A DNA stretch of 64,000 nt from Cycas panzhihuaensis. Its lineage: Eukaryota; Cycadophyta. The notes under the pieces were generated by a model. The model saw only the letters and a program-made list of their open reading frames with translations. It did no database searches and was not told the origin of the DNA. The stretch covers positions 8,556,001-8,620,000 of the forward strand of contig CM041465.1 of NCBI GenBank assembly GCA_023213395.1, given 5' to 3'. Position numbers and translations under genes: made by a program. Below, in pieces: positions 45,707 to 58,400 of the stretch; position 1 is the first letter of the stretch, and the number at the start of each line of letters is the position of its first letter.

Positions 45707-46650
45707 ATATAAGAATGGTGATTATGAATTATTTGAGAAAAATGATGAGCCAATCATGCCGCAGGATATAGAGACTTGCACTTTGGGGGAGATAGAGGAG
45801 GTTGCAGTTGAGGTCCCTCTGCAACATAGGGATTTAGACCAAATGGAGGAGTCTTATCGATGTGAGGGACCTCTCCTCTTTGCAATATTAAGGAGAGAGA
45901 CTTAACATGGTAGCTCCTCACAATCATCTTCCAACTTCCTATCACTAAGAATGTCTAAGTAACCATAGATCCTAATACTAATAGGGGTAAATTGAACCAA
46001 ATTTTGTTGAAAAGGAGGGGCTTCCTCTCCTTCATAAAGGCCTTTGTCCTTGAAGAACCCTATGATAGATGAGTTAGATGGATCATCCTCTTCTTTTACC
46101 ACCCCAAAAATGGCTTGGAAAATTAGGTGAGATGAGCGGTTGGGGGGGGGGGGGTGGGTTCACATGTAATGACCTTAATTTACCCTTGATGGGTGAATTT
46201 AAGTTGCCCCCACCTAGAAGAACACATGACTCCCATTTGGTCAAGCCATGGTTGACCTAATAAAAGGTTGTAATTAATATTGGTGTCTAAAATAACAATG
46301 TTAGCTTGGATAGTCTTATCCTTTAGGATTAGGGGAAGCATCACTATCTTTAAGAAGGCCTTCTTACTTCTATTATACTCTTGGAACCTCTAAGGAATAG
46401 GCTTGAGGGCTTCTATGCCAAGCTTTTCAAGCATTCTTATGGGCATGGCATTGACTAAAGAGCCATTGTCCATAATAATTCTCTTTAAACTAGACTCAAC
46501 CATCTTTATTATAATTATAAATAGATAGTACCAACATAGTTGCCTATCCTTCATCGAAGGGAGATCACACAAGTTGAACAAAATGATGTTAGACCCACAG
46601 GAAGAGGAGGTACCTACGAAATAAATTAGAGCATCGTTACATCCTAACAC
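45707..46650 (-). pseudogene. Tat-2 protease and linker relic (minus strand)
   Basis: On the minus strand IIMDNGSLVNAMPIRMLEKL (near 46480-46420) is the protease catalytic block, with Asn where Ser is expected. INYNLLLGQPWLDQMGV (near 46290-46240) is its C-terminal block. A linker then runs towards the B2 insertion and contains the G13 run (C13 when read in this direction). The order equals Tat-1 6368-8170. After B2 the frame family resumes at 42191 with the RT lead-in. Several stops and frame changes are present. Confidence 0.7.
46142..46154. repeat. Run of 13 G
   Basis: An uninterrupted G13 followed by TGGG, in an otherwise AT-rich window. Homopolymers like this are mutable and error-prone in sequencing, so the length is uncertain. 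Confidence 0.85.
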
Positions 46651-47580
46651 CTATAAGAAAAGAGCCTATTGGTTAGGGAAAGTCTTCATAATATCCATCA
46701 TGGAAATTTTGGTAGATACCATGTGTAACTCCTCTATAATAGAAAAGGTCTTACCTTTTATCATGGGTTGAGGAAGAGCCCTCCTAAAATCATAATGCCC
46801 TAGGTATATAGGTATAGTCTTTGGCACTATGGGAATCTTAGTTAGAGGAGCATCTATAACATGTTATTATTATGAGATAGAGGCCTCGCTCACCTATTTT
46901 ACCACTTGAAATCATGTGGTAGGATACACTTGGGTGGTCTCAAGTAAATAAATTACCCTCTTTCCCTTATTCTTGAGTTAAGATGATGTGGGACATTGAG
47001 CCTTTAGGCTGAAAGGAAAAGAAGGATTAACTAGGGCTTTACCTTTGTTTGATCAAATGAAAGAGGAGGGGTTCACCTCCTATTCCTTACTCTCTTATAT
47101 TGAGTCCAAGATCATGAGTCATCGTGTAAACACTCACCATGGACCAAACACTAGTTCTTCTTAAGATGGATCTTATCACCTTCCTTTGGCAAGATTGAAT
47201 GCTCCTATTCATGGACGATGTAGTTTGGGCTACTTGGTGCACATGTCAATGTATCTCTAATAGGGGTTAATTTAGTTGTAGTTTCAAATATCTAACCATT
47301 TTCTCAAAGGAGTGAATGGTAGAAGTGAGAGGGTCTAAGGTCTTATCAGTTGTATTAATAGGAGGTTTGGAAAGTTGTTATTAGCCCTTTTGGTCATGCA
47401 GGGGAGGAAGTGATTCATAACATTGTTAATGGTTAGGAATCTTCTTAAACCTACTTGGATTTCAATTGATTCTAACATCAAGCACTTAGCTATGGAAGAT
47501 TCACATGTAGTCACCTCTATTTTAGGACTTCTACATGTACCTAAAGGCATAATACATTAATAAAAATATCTCTCTTCAAC
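46651..47580 (-). pseudogene. Tat-2 gag C-terminal relic (minus strand)
   Basis: Just before the protease the minus strand reads KISMMDIMKTFPNQ near 46710-46670, matching ILAGILVIDLLKCFPNQ at the same place in Tat-1. Further towards 47550 a 71-codon open frame (47550-47335) and patchy frames continue without a clear domain. The boundary with Copia-C near 47580-47680 is not resolved. Confidence 0.5.
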
Positions 47581-47679
47581 TCTTCTAACAACATGGCCTT
47601 AGAAGAGTGAAAAAAGTTATGGAACTACCAGATGAAGTCATGGTTGATCTTCTCTTGACCTTGTTTATGAAGAGGAAAA

Positions 47680-47959
47680 TATAACTGTAGAAGTAATATA
47701 TTAACAAAACTCTAACTATGCAAAGAACACATATCATAAATAAACCAAGAACATAACAAAGAACACTAGAAGATTTAGGTCTAAGCATAGACCTTTATTA
47801 ATCTAAGCAATAGCTAAAGAATTATATAGATGAAAACCCTAACTCTTTTCATCCACTCATCAAAGACTCATCCAATTGTTTATGTATTCCATTACATAAG
47901 AATACATAGACATAACTTTAAAGACACTGCCTTGTAGTTTTATAATACAATGGGTATAA
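47680..47959 (-). repeat. Copia-C 3' LTR, distal part (minus strand)
   Basis: This lies immediately left of Copia-B3, whose insertion split the LTR; the proximal part is 62261-62365. In its own orientation it carries an AATAAA (near 47792) and a T-rich stretch after it. The outer end is uncertain and is given approximately. Confidence 0.45.
47955..47959. repeat. Left target-site duplication of Copia-B3 (TATAA)
   Basis: TATAA before the LTR versus CATAA after the 3' LTR (62261-62265), four of five identical. Confidence 0.65.
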
Positions 47960-48257
47960 TGAAAAGGATTAATGTCACAAGGTCATTACATTAGTTTATT
48001 ATTTCTAAAAAGGGTCTTAAGTGAAATTTAAATTAGATCACTTAAGTGAAATTCACTTTCATGTGCATTATATATAATTTCATTTCACCTAACTCTAATG
48101 CTCCCTCTCTCAATATAAAAGTAAAATCTCAATGGAGGAGGCTCATTCTCAACTCCCTATTTTGTGAGAGCTACTTTCTTTCTCTCAAGTCTCTCTTACT
48201 CCCATGTTTGCCTTTGTATTTAGTGCATGAAGATGAAGGATAGATCCACTCTTCTCA
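47960..48257 (+). repeat. Copia-B3 5' LTR
   Basis: TGAAAAGGATTAATG to CACTCTTCTCA, 298 bp, homologous to both B1 LTRs. Confidence 0.9.
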
Positions 48258-48259
48258 TG

Positions 48260-48271
48260 TGGTATCAGATC
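48260..48271 (+). other. Copia-B3 primer-binding site
   Basis: TGGTATCAGATC, one substitution (G to T) from the tRNA-Met complement TGGTATCAGAGC; two bases after the LTR. Confidence 0.8.
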
Positions 48272-50279
48272 TTGCTTCCCTCATATTCCTCACTTGCACT
48301 TACAATGGAGCCATCACTTCCTTCTCACCCACAATCCATGTGGTGAAGGAGATTGTGAAAGTAGATTTAGAAACATTTTCAAGTTATTATCATAGTATAT
48401 TTTGTATTATTTACTTTCACTTTCTCTTTTATAGGTTTGGAAGTATAATATAAGGAGTTATAAGGCCCAAGGATTCCAATCCTTTGGTGGCCATTGATGC
48501 TATCTCATTCTTCTTTTCTTTCCCCTCATTTTATCTATTTAATAAGGGGAAATGCTGCTGAAATTTTTCCAACTTTTAGAAGAATGATTGTAAGGGGAGG
48601 TTTTACCCACTTTTTCTAAAGAATTTCAATCCATTTAAAATATCCATCATTGTATGCTCTCACCTTACCCATATTGGGACCCTGGTAAACAAAAAATTAT
48701 GGAAAATTTATATGGTATCATGTGTTAATAAGATATTAGCAAGCTGAAATTTCTGCAGAAATAAAATTTACTTACTGAACTTCACAAGTTCGCAAAATCT
48801 TCTACAGAGCTCTAATTAACATGATTTTAATTGTCAAAGATGAGGCCTTGAGTTTACTTTATAACACAAAAATTGGAACCTAATTTTCATGTCATTGGAG
48901 AAAGTTATTGCTGCTTTAGTGAATAAAAGCTACTTTTAGTAAGAATTCTAGAAAAATATAATCTCCTAACTTTACGAGGCTGCCAAAAATTTGGACCTAA
49001 TTCCACTTCCTGAAGATGAAGATATGAGTCTAATTTATAGCATAAAAGTTGACACTTCATTTCATCATCATGGGAGATAGTTATTACTGATTTAGTGAAG
49101 ACCATTTTTTTTGTATTAAAAAAAAAGTGAAGAAATTTTCTTCCTTCTTTTTATAAGTCTTAAAAGCCCATTATAAAAGTAAGAAAAAAACACCTGGATC
49201 ATAGAAATATCTAGTGTCCTCACTCACTTATTAGAATTACATTTCAACACTCCAAAATTAGTCAAAGCAATCACTCTAAAGACACTCCAAGCAAGCACTC
49301 CAAATGCACTCCATGCAAGCATTCTATTTTCAGTTAAATGTACATTTGATGTAATTAGATAATCGTTTCATTCTTCCTAAAAGGAATACATCATATACAA
49401 TATTTTCTGCCATCTTGTGTCTATTCACATACTCACCAAGGTTGAGATACCTTGGTTGGTAGAATGCTATACCATAAAGGAGGTGTGGGTTTCAAGTTGG
49501 GACTGGACTAAACTAGAATATTGGTGAGGTTTGGTTAGCCATACCATTGTGCCTCAATCAGGGATCATCCTGATAACCAACTAGGAAAATTAAAACTTTA
49601 ATACAAGATTAAAATATAGCCAATCCAATATCTGTCATAGCCATGGGCATGCATATACCACTCTTTAGAGGTGGTATATAGATGCTAATTGGTGAACAGG
49701 ATGAGGATTTGGAGTACCTAAGCTCCATTATGACTTAGATTTCATCACCAAGCATAATTGAAAGTATCGCAGGTTAAGACCAACTTAATTCTACTAGAAG
49801 CCTAGTCATCCCTTCATCAACCTCAACTACATGTTGGACATAAGTTAGAGGTTATTGGGTTGAATACGCATCTTATATTTAAGTTTTAAGTTGTGTACAC
49901 CCAATGATGTTAGCTTCTACATTGGCTTATAATATTGTATATAGTTCACTTACTTATTTGTAAAAAGTAATCCATAGTGTAATCATAATCATAGTACTTC
50001 TCATATTCCTGCTACATCAGGTTAATATTTTCCACAAGTGTTAGTGGCTAATTTTTATCATAGTGCTTCCTATATTCTTACTGCATCAGGTTAATATTTG
50101 TCACAAGTGTTGGTAACTTTTCTCTAAGTTGCTCCCTTCATCTTTGTGTAACTATTCTCACTTCTTCTTCTTTCTGCTATACTATTTCATTATATCTCTT
50201 ATTTATAAATAGTGATTGGTCATTTATTGTTATTACTTTTATAGTCCCTTATTTATTTTTTCCCTATTTAGAAGACACC
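48272..50279 (+). other. Copia-B3 long 5' leader
   Basis: About 2 kb, collinear with the B1 leader. It includes the pyrimidine tract ending AG at 48433-48434, the duplicated block at about 48740-49130 and the two 79-bp repeats at about 49994-50150. No coding domain. Confidence 0.75.
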
Positions 50280-51300
50280 ATGTCTTCATAATTCAAGTAA
50301 AATATGAACTGCATTCTAAAAAGGAAAGAAAATTGGGACATGTGGTTCACTGATGTCAGAAATGCTATAAAGCATGAAGGTATATGGAGAGATCACTTGT
50401 AACCTACACCATCTATTGTAGCTACAACTACCTTAGTTGCTTCTAGAGGAGGTGCTCCAATTGCTCCTCCTGAAACTGTAGCTAAATGCAAATGGGAACT
50501 TGATAATAATAAAATCCATGTAGGGATACTACTTATCACTAATTATTCCCTACATAATCTCATTGATAAAGTTGTACATGATATAACATGGAAAGTTCTT
50601 GAAGTTCTTAAGAAGAACTTTGACACTAAATTAGACTTAGAATTTGTTCACTTAGTGCTGAAGATGAACAAATTAAAACTGTAGAAAGGACATGCAATTG
50701 AGATAATCAATCTCCTTCATCCAATCAAGCAAGTCATTGATAAAGATTTTAAAACTCAATACATTACATGGGCTTTTCTGATTCAATCATGTCTCCATAT
50801 CCCAGATTACAAAAATCTACTAGGAAGTCTTTAATCTAGTGGCACTTTAAAGACCCTAAACTTTGAAGCTCTTGTTGATAAGTTCATTGAATTTGATAAG
50901 ACCTTTAATACCAACTTTGCCACTATATCAAATCTAACTGATGCTACTTTTGAAGTGGAAGAAGATCTTTATTATACCAAAATCAAGGGAAATACTCTCA
51001 CATAGGTGGTAATTCCCGTGGAAGAGGAAGAGGTAGATAATAAGGACAATGTCCTCTTGGTCAATAGGCTACTCAACTCCAACAAAAATAGTCTTGAGGC
51101 CAAGGTCAAAATAATCAATGTGGACCTAGATCTAGTAAACAGAGATAATCTAACCAGCCTAATACTTCTTATGAGACTAGAAATTAAACAATTGTATGCT
51201 AAAGGTATAATAGAAAAGGACATTATGCTAAAAATTATAGAACTTCCACTAATAAACTACCAAGTTATCAACAATGCCATGGTGCACATAATGTTGATAA
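50280..51300 (+). pseudogene. gag: Copia-B3 gag relic
   Basis: ATG 50280 (MSS-stop-FK, then MNCILKRKENWDMWFTDVRN) matches B1. Recognisable blocks are KIHVGILLITNYSLHNLIDK near 50510 and EVLKKNFDTKLDLEFVHLVL near 50600. An open frame at 51006-51521 is out of frame with the protease and reflects the RNA-binding Gly/Asn-rich region read in a shifted frame. Several stops are present. Confidence 0.7.
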
Positions 51301-52986
51301 TACTTATTTTAAAGATGCTTTTGGTGGAACGAAATTTGCTCATACACACCTTCAAAGAATTGGGACCACTTAATCAAATATTATTAATAGATCCACTAAG
51401 TATATTAAGGCTCATTATGGCTATGCTTATTCACTTCTCCCTTTACCACTTGGAGTTGCAAATAGTTCCACCTCAAATAATTCATCATGGATCATGGGTA
51501 CTGGAGCAACACAACACATGACTTGCCATCACTAGTTCTTTTAGGATTTTGACTCTAAAGTTTGTGGTGTTGTACACATGGTTAACAAATCATCTCATCC
51601 ATTCAAAGGACTTAGAACTATTTGCCTAAAACTCCTAGGCCTTCCAGATTTTACACTTGTTGATGTTTTATATATTCCTACTCTTAAGTACAACCTACTC
51701 TCTGAGTCCACCCTTGTCTCTAATGTATTTGATCTGAGTGTAACTGTAAATAATCAAACTCTTCGTGTCATTTACCATCCTTTAAATATTGTGGTTATGA
51801 CTAAAATTCTTGATGGCAAACTTTTTCACCTAACTAGCTCACCATCCTCTGAAGCTAACTATGTTAATGATGACTCTACTTTTACCACAACCTTGGCTCC
51901 TAAAAAGTTGTCTGAAGTAGCCCTATGGCATGCTCATATGGACCATATCAAAATTAATTGTTTAAGAGAACTACAAGCCACTCTTCCCGGTTTGCCTAAG
52001 GTCTCCTCCAAGCCCTTCAAATGCGAAGCATGTATTATTGCCAAATCTTAAAGACAACCCTTTCCTCATTATTAGTGGAAATCTAGCCAACCTTTGTAGC
52101 TTGTACACTTAGATATATATGGTCCTATGCCTATCCCTTCTCTCAAACAAAAGTCATACTATATTACTTTCATTGATAATTTTACCAAGAAAGTATGGGT
52201 TGCCTTTCTTACAAAGAAAGATAAAGCTTGTTATATGTTTTGAGCTTTCAAGGCTTGCATGGAAAATGAATCTAGATTCAAGATCAAAATATTCAGGACT
52301 AACAATGGTGGTGAGTACACATCCAATGAATTTAAATTATACCTATGTTAACATGGAATCAAACATCAGACCACTATTACAGGTACACCCTAATAAAATG
52401 GAGTTACTAAGTGCATGAACAGGACCATCATAAACATGGCTCGTGCCCTATCTATCTTTAGGCTAAGGCTATTTGGACTACTGTGTATTGCATCAACATT
52501 GTTACTCCCTCCAAGATCAACCCCTCTCCACATGAAATGTGGTATGGAAAAACCCCCTCTATCTCCCACTTTATAATTTTTGTCTCTACTTATTATGCTC
52601 ACATTCTAGAGGAACATAGAAACAAGCTTCAAGATAGAGCCATCAAAGGTATCTTTATCAGATACCCTATGGATAAAAAAGGATACGAGTTTTTCATACC
52701 TTCACAATGTAAAATCATCATCACTATAGATGCTATATTTATAGAGACTAAAGATCAATTACTTAGACTTGACTCCAAGATGCCTTCATACTGATTTAAT
52801 GATGCTACTGAATTCGATGTCCAGACTCCAAAATTTAGGAGGGGAGATGCTCAACAATTGCTTAAAATCTTAGAATCTAATAATAGAGCCATAGAAGATA
52901 CAAGTTATGACTCCCAACCAATGTATATACATCCAGCACCATCATTTGTGAATAGCCAAGTTGACAAAGGAAAAGCCATAGCAGAA
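51301..52986 (+). pseudogene. Copia-B3 protease and integrase relic
   Basis: The protease reads WIMGTGATQHMTCH near 51490, so the catalytic Asp is replaced by Gly. A long open part (51578-52051) carries LPDFTLVDVLYIPTLKYNLL and the zinc region LWHAHMDHIKINCLREL and CEACIIAKS. The integrase core is damaged: the first acid is still seen near 52110, and TNNGGEYTSNEF near 52300 shows Asn for the second Asp. The tail HEMWYGKTPSISHF lies near 52530. The frame is cut by the gypsy insertion at 52987, and the linker continues at 59693. Confidence 0.8.
52982..52986. repeat. Left target-site duplication of the chromovirus-like gypsy (CAGAA)
   Basis: CAGAA directly before TGATCTAGG; repeated exactly at 59688-59692. 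Confidence 0.9.
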
Positions 52987-54020
52987 TGATCTAGGAGGAT
53001 CTACCATATGTTTATAAGATGCAGAAAATGCTAGGCATTGGCATAACTGAAAGAGATATAGACAATGGTATCAAAATTATATAAAATTTTGTGTAAAGGT
53101 AGAAGACACATCTCACGAGATGTGTATAAAAGGTGGGGTTCAGAAAATATCATTTGATTAGAGTTCAAGCCTTGTTTTGCATAAAATTAATCCCACAGCT
53201 AACAGAAAAAATAGTAAATACATATTATTATTAAATGAATAAACATATAGTCAAATGACATCCAAATGAGCTAAACTTTTTAGGAAGAAGAGGAGACATA
53301 CATTCCTAGATGTATACAAAATTTTATCTTAATTGGAGTCTGTTAAGGTTAGTTACAAGCCACAACATTTAAGAATTATATGAAGGCCACTTGGACAGCA
53401 GAAAAACAACAAATACATATTATAATTAAATGAATAAAAATATAGTCACATGACATTCAAATGAGATAAAATTTTGAGGAAGTGGAGGGAACATGTGTTC
53501 CTATATGTGTAATAAATTTTAGCTAAATTAGAGTCTGTTAAGATTAGTTACAAGCTACAACTTTTTAATAATTGCATGAAGGCCACTTGGACAACATGCA
53601 TTCTGGTGGTTAGTGGTTATACTTGCATGATTGCCACTTGTTAAACATGCAATTTTGGTTTTTTTCTATAAATTGAGCCCTAATAAAGGCACTTGACTTG
53701 GGAAGCATCCTTGGAGAAGCATTTTGGAGGGTTGGAGTCCCCCTTATGGTATAATTATATCATTTATTCCTTGTAATTTAACCATTCTTTTTCTAGTTAA
53801 TTTCTCCACCATTAAATGGAGATTTTCATAGTTTAATAAAAGTACTACTCCTCATACTTTTAGAGCAATGTCAAGAATAAATAATTTGGTGTAGAATTTC
53901 CTTTTGTGGGCTCATTGTTGTTTTGATGTTATTGAGATTTCTACACTAACTCCCAGGATCTCAAGGAGAAAAGGTTGATAATTGACTTCTTCACCAATTA
54001 AGCTCTATATTTTGGGATTA
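52987..54020 (+). repeat. Gypsy 5' LTR with internal 200-bp duplication
   Basis: 1034 bp from TGATCTAGG to GGGATTA (terminal CA mutated to TA). Two adjacent units of about 200 bp (53196-53395 and 53396-53595) repeat each other, both containing AAATACATATTA and ATGAAGGCCACTTGGACA. The 3' LTR carries the same pair with the second unit shortened. Confidence 0.9.
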
Positions 54021-54025
54021 TATTT

Positions 54026-54037
54026 TGGTATCAGAGC
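54026..54037 (+). other. Gypsy primer-binding site
   Basis: TGGTATCAGAGC, exact complement-type match to initiator tRNA-Met, five bases after the LTR. Confidence 0.85.
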
Positions 54038-54063
54038 TTGTGATCTTTGTTGTAGGGACTTGA

Positions 54064-55383
54064 ATGGTACAAATAAGGGAAGGATACAAAGAGAAAGGTG
54101 AAGACTTTCTTGTGTTGCAATCACCAAGAAGACAAAGAAAGAATCCAAGCACCATGGCTGAAAAAGAAGATGGAGAAATTAGATTTGAAAAGCTTGAGAA
54201 GAACGTAGAAGCCTTGATGCAAATGATGACCCAACTTCTACCTCTAGTCAAAGGAAAAGGCAAAGAGAAGGAAGTTGAAGGAGGATCCACATATGACCAC
54301 AACCATGAAGAGGAAGAGGAGGAGACCTTAAAGCACTCATTTGAAGAAAGCAAGGGTACTTCATCTCATCAACCCTTCAAGGTGGAGGCAAAGTTGGATA
54401 TTCCAACTTATGATGGAGAGGTAAATGCTAAAAAGTTGGACCATTAGTTGGATTAACTTGAAACCTACTTCATAATTTATGCTTATAGTAATGCTCAAAA
54501 GCTTTCATTTACTAGGTTCAAGTTATGTAAACATGCATTGATATGGTGGAATGCATATTTAAAGACTCATGATGTATCTTCTTTTTCATGGATGGATTTT
54601 AAGAAAATAATAAAGAAGCAATACTACCCCATAGGTCATGAGGAAGACCAATGGGTCACTTGGCAATATTTATGCCAAGGAAGAGGTGTATGTGTCCAAG
54701 ACTATACTTCTTCATTTTTTAGGCATGGCATGCTACTTGGTATTAATATGGATGAACATATCACTCTTATGAAATTCATCAGAGGATTACATGAATACAT
54801 AAGGAAGGAACTAAGGCTTTTTAAGGTTCAATCCATTGGAGAAGCAAGTAGAATGGCAATAGAAAGTAAAAGCAAGAAATCTACATTCATGTCTAAAGAT
54901 TCTACTTTTACTTCTAATAAGTATGAAAAGAATCCTAAATTGCACTCATCTAAAAGGCAAGAAGGAAAGAAGAAAAGAACTAATTTTGTTAAAAGTTCTA
55001 ACTATTGTGAGCATTGTGATATTAGTGGTCATATTGCAGCAAAGTGTTGGAAGTTGCATCCAGAGCTAAAGCCAAAGCATATCAAGGATATGGAATTAAA
55101 AAAGAAGGAAAAATGGAAAGCACTACTTTCTAAGATGGAGATTCAAATTGAAGGAGAAGAAGAGAAGGTTACTCTACTTACAAATTATGAAGATGATGCT
55201 ACAAGGGAGGAACTATTTCACTTGAAGCTTCAAGTAGGAAATAGTATGATTAGTACCATTATAGATCCGGGGAGCCAAAAGAATTTGATCTTAGAAAATT
55301 TAGTAAAGAGCATTGGGTTGGTAACTACTCCTCACCCTCACCCATATCCTCTTGGTTGGATCCATAAACATATGGAAATGTAA
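54064..55383 (+). pseudogene. gag: Gypsy gag and protease relic
   Basis: From ATG 54064 the frame is open to 55383 except for TAG codons around 54448 that stand for Trp or Gln. An acidic, Lys-rich N-terminus contains a likely coiled coil (RFEKLEKNVEALMQMMTQLL near 54180). The gag core lies at 54538-54870 (WWNAYLKTHDVSSFSWMDF). The zinc knuckle CEHCDISGHIAAKC at 55006-55047 has all four metal ligands. The protease motif IIDPGSQKNLILENLV lies near 55258-55306. A TAA at 55381 ends the frame, and the rest of protease continues in damaged form to about 55620. Confidence 0.85.
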
Positions 55384-57090
55384 ATATCAAAGCAATGTAC
55401 ACTTAAATTTTCCATCACTAATAATTTTGTTGATGAAGTAATATGTGATGTGGTGCCATTAGATGTATGCCATGTTGTGCTTAGAAGTCCCTACTTGTGG
55501 GATCGAGATGCACTCTTCTATCGAAGGGAGAGAAAATATTAGTTGATGAAGGATAACAAGGGCTTCATCATAAAGGCCACAAAGAAGCACTTGGATAAGA
55601 TAGCATTAATTTCAGCTACTTAAGAAAAAATGATGATCAATGCATGTGGTAAATTCATCATCTTAATGGTAAGGAGAAAAGAAAAGTCAAGAGATGAAGA
55701 AGGTCCTTCTACTCACACTCTTCTTATATCACCTAAACAAATGCAGCAAATTGAAGAGTTAAAGACAATGTATGATATTCTATTTCAATATGTTGATGGG
55801 CTACCACCAAAGAGAAAGATAGAGCATGAAATCACTCTTGTAGGAGATGCGCCATTGCCTAATATTGCTTTGTATAGGCACTCCATTGTAGAGAATAATG
55901 AGATAAAGAGGCAAGTTGAGGAGTTGCTTGATTAAGGGGTCATAAGACCTTCATGTTCACCTTATGGGTCACCAATTGTCTTGGTGCCTAAGAAGGATGG
56001 AGGATAGAGAATGTGTATAGACTTTTGTGCTTTGAATAAAATTACAATTAAAAGTCGCTACCCTTTACCTCGCATAGATGATTTGCTTGATCAAATTCAA
56101 CATGCTTATTATTTTACTAAATTGGATTTGAAAAGTGGTTATCACCAAGTTAGGGTCAAGGAGGAGGACACATGGAAGACTGCCTTCAAAGCAAAGCAAG
56201 GACTCTTTGAATAGATGGTTATGCCTTTTGGATTATGTAATGCTCCTGCAACATTCATGAGGCTAATGAATGAAATGTTAAGGCCTTACTTGGATAATTT
56301 TGTTGTTGTCTATCTTGATGACATTTTGATTTTTAGCAACACATGAGAGGAACATTTGTAGCACATAGAAGAAGTTTTAAAGACTATGGATAAGCATCAT
56401 TTAAATCTTAATGTGAAGAAGTGTGAATTTGGCAAGGAGAACTTGATCTTCTTAGGCTTTGCGGTTGGAGGAAGAAAGTTGAGCATCGATCCACTCAAGA
56501 CTCAAGCCATCCTCAAATAGCCTAGGCCAATAAACATCATAGAGGTGAGAAGTTTTTCAGGAGCTTGCCAATACTTGAGAAAGTTTATTCTTCATTTCTC
56601 ACAGGTTGCAGGACCTCTACATGGATTGAAAAAATCTAGTAAAAAGTTTACTTGGGGTTCCAAGGAGGAAGAAGCTTTTCTTCTTTTAAAGAAGAAAATT
56701 TGTGAAGCACTAGTTTTGGCAATGCCAAATTTGCAAAGGCCTTTTGAAGTAGAAGCTGATGCAAGTGGAAATACGATGGGAGTTGTCCTTATTCAAGATG
56801 GGAAGCCTATTGGTTACCATTTGGAAGTATTCACTGCTCAAGTGAAGAACTACCCAACATATGATCGAGAAATATTCACACTTCATCAAGCATACAAGCA
56901 TTGGAGGTCATACTTACTTGGAAAAGAGGTTGTCGTTCATACCGATCATAAGCCTCTTCAATTTTTACAAACCAAAAGTAAATTACAGCAAGCAAGACAC
57001 ATGAAGTGGATGAGTTATTTACAACAATTCAATATTGTAATTAAGTACAAAAAGGGATCTAATAACAAAATTGCTGATATGTTATCTAGA
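55384..57090 (+). pseudogene. Gypsy reverse transcriptase and RNase H relic
   Basis: After the protease remainder, RT blocks follow: [20 protein letters not shown] (near 56024), [20 protein letters not shown] (near 56108), [12 protein letters not shown] (near 56221) and [12 protein letters not shown] (near 56305), with the YLDD site intact. The RNase H lies at about 56735-57090 and includes EADASGNTMGVVLIQDGKP and VVHTDHKPLQFLQTKSKLQ; the terminal IADMLSRPP is typical. Stops stand at 55933, 56006, 56212, 56344 and 56518, mostly at former Gln, Trp or Arg codons. Confidence 0.9.
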
Positions 57091-58400
57091 CCACCTTGTT
57101 CCACTTCTTCTTCTACTTGTGTTTATAGTTCTCTTATGAGTTTGTAGGTGGAGCCAATGCATCATGAAGAGTACAAAGACTTATACCATGAAGATGAAGC
57201 TTTGAAGGAAGAATTAGAGAACCTAGTGAAAGGAAGACCTTCCCAACTTGCTTGGGAGAATGGTCTACTTTTCAAAGGGGAGCAACTCTATGTTCCATCA
57301 AAAGGAGACAAGATTAAGTGGCTTAGAGAAGCCCATACTTCTAAAATAGCTGGTTACTTTAGTATAGAGAAGACTTTAGCAAACTTGAGAAGATATGTTG
57401 TATGGCCAAAAATGCAAAATGATGTAAAAAAATATATAAAAGGATGTGTAATGTGTAATACTTCTAAGCCTTCTTCTAGAAAGTTAGGATTGTATACACC
57501 ACTTCCTATTCCCACTAGACCTTGGGAAAGTATCTCCATTGATTTCTTAGGGGGACTTCCCATGACTAGGAAGGGACATGATTATCTCTTTGTTGTTGTA
57601 GATAGGTTCAGTAAAATGATATGTCTAATACCTTATAAGAAGATAATCACAGGTACAAGAGCAGTTGAGTTATTCTTCGAGCATGTATGGAAGAATTTTG
57701 GCTTGCCTTTTTCCATCATTTCAGATCTGGATACTCAATTCCTTTCATCATTTTGGAAGTCACTATGGGAGATGATGGATACCAAATTAAAGAGGAGTAC
57801 AAGTTTCCATCCTTAAACAGATGGACAAACTAAAGTAGTAAATAGAACTTTGGTACATTTATTGAGGGGATACAATTCTAATCATCCAAAGACTTGGGAT
57901 GAATCATTGGATTTTCTACAATTTGTATTTAACAGAGTAATGCATGCATCACACTCTAAAGCACCTTTTGAATTTTGTTTGGGATACTTACCTCAAAGTA
58001 CATTTAACTTAGAGTTTTCCATACAAGCTAAGAAAGGATCCGTCAAAGAGAAGGAGGAGCATGACAAGGCTTTAAGATACTTGGAGAAGATCTAGAGAGT
58101 CCATAAAGAAGTACATGATCAACTTCTAAGGACTCAACAAAAGTACAAGGAAAGACATGACAAGAATAGGCAAGAGTGTACTTTTCAAGAAGGAGATTTA
58201 GTATGGTTATACTTGAGCAAGGAGAGGTTAAAAAGAGAAGGCAAGAAACTCAAACCTATAAGGTATGGACCATTCAAGATTTTAGGAAAAGTAGGTGGCA
58301 ATGCTTTCCAACTTGATCTTCTAACTTATATACAAATATATTCAGTAGTAAATGTTGAATACTTAAAACTCTTTAAGCCCTCCATGCTAGATGAGGAATA
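57091..58400 (+). pseudogene. Gypsy integrase relic
   Basis: Open from 57148 to 57816, then TAA at a Gln site. The zinc region shows HTSKIAGYFSIEKTL and CVMCNTSKPSS; the second His appears as Tyr. The core keeps SIDFLGGLPMTRKGHDYLFV (first Asp, near 57538) and IISDLDTQFLSSFW (second Asp, near 57718). The third acid is lost: DGQTEVVNR reads DGQTKVVNR near 57825. The C-terminal part contains WLYLSKERLKREGKKLKPI (near 58207) and the barrel FKILGKVGGNAFQLDL. Stops fall at 57814, 58096 and 58399. Confidence 0.9.

Noticed and set aside
47585-47640. MTSSGSS-like start as a Copia-C gag after the LTR, suggesting another tandem array
   Set aside because: Only about 20 codons and no gag motif follow before Tat-2 sequence. 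The LTR end is not resolved, so the idea has too little support.
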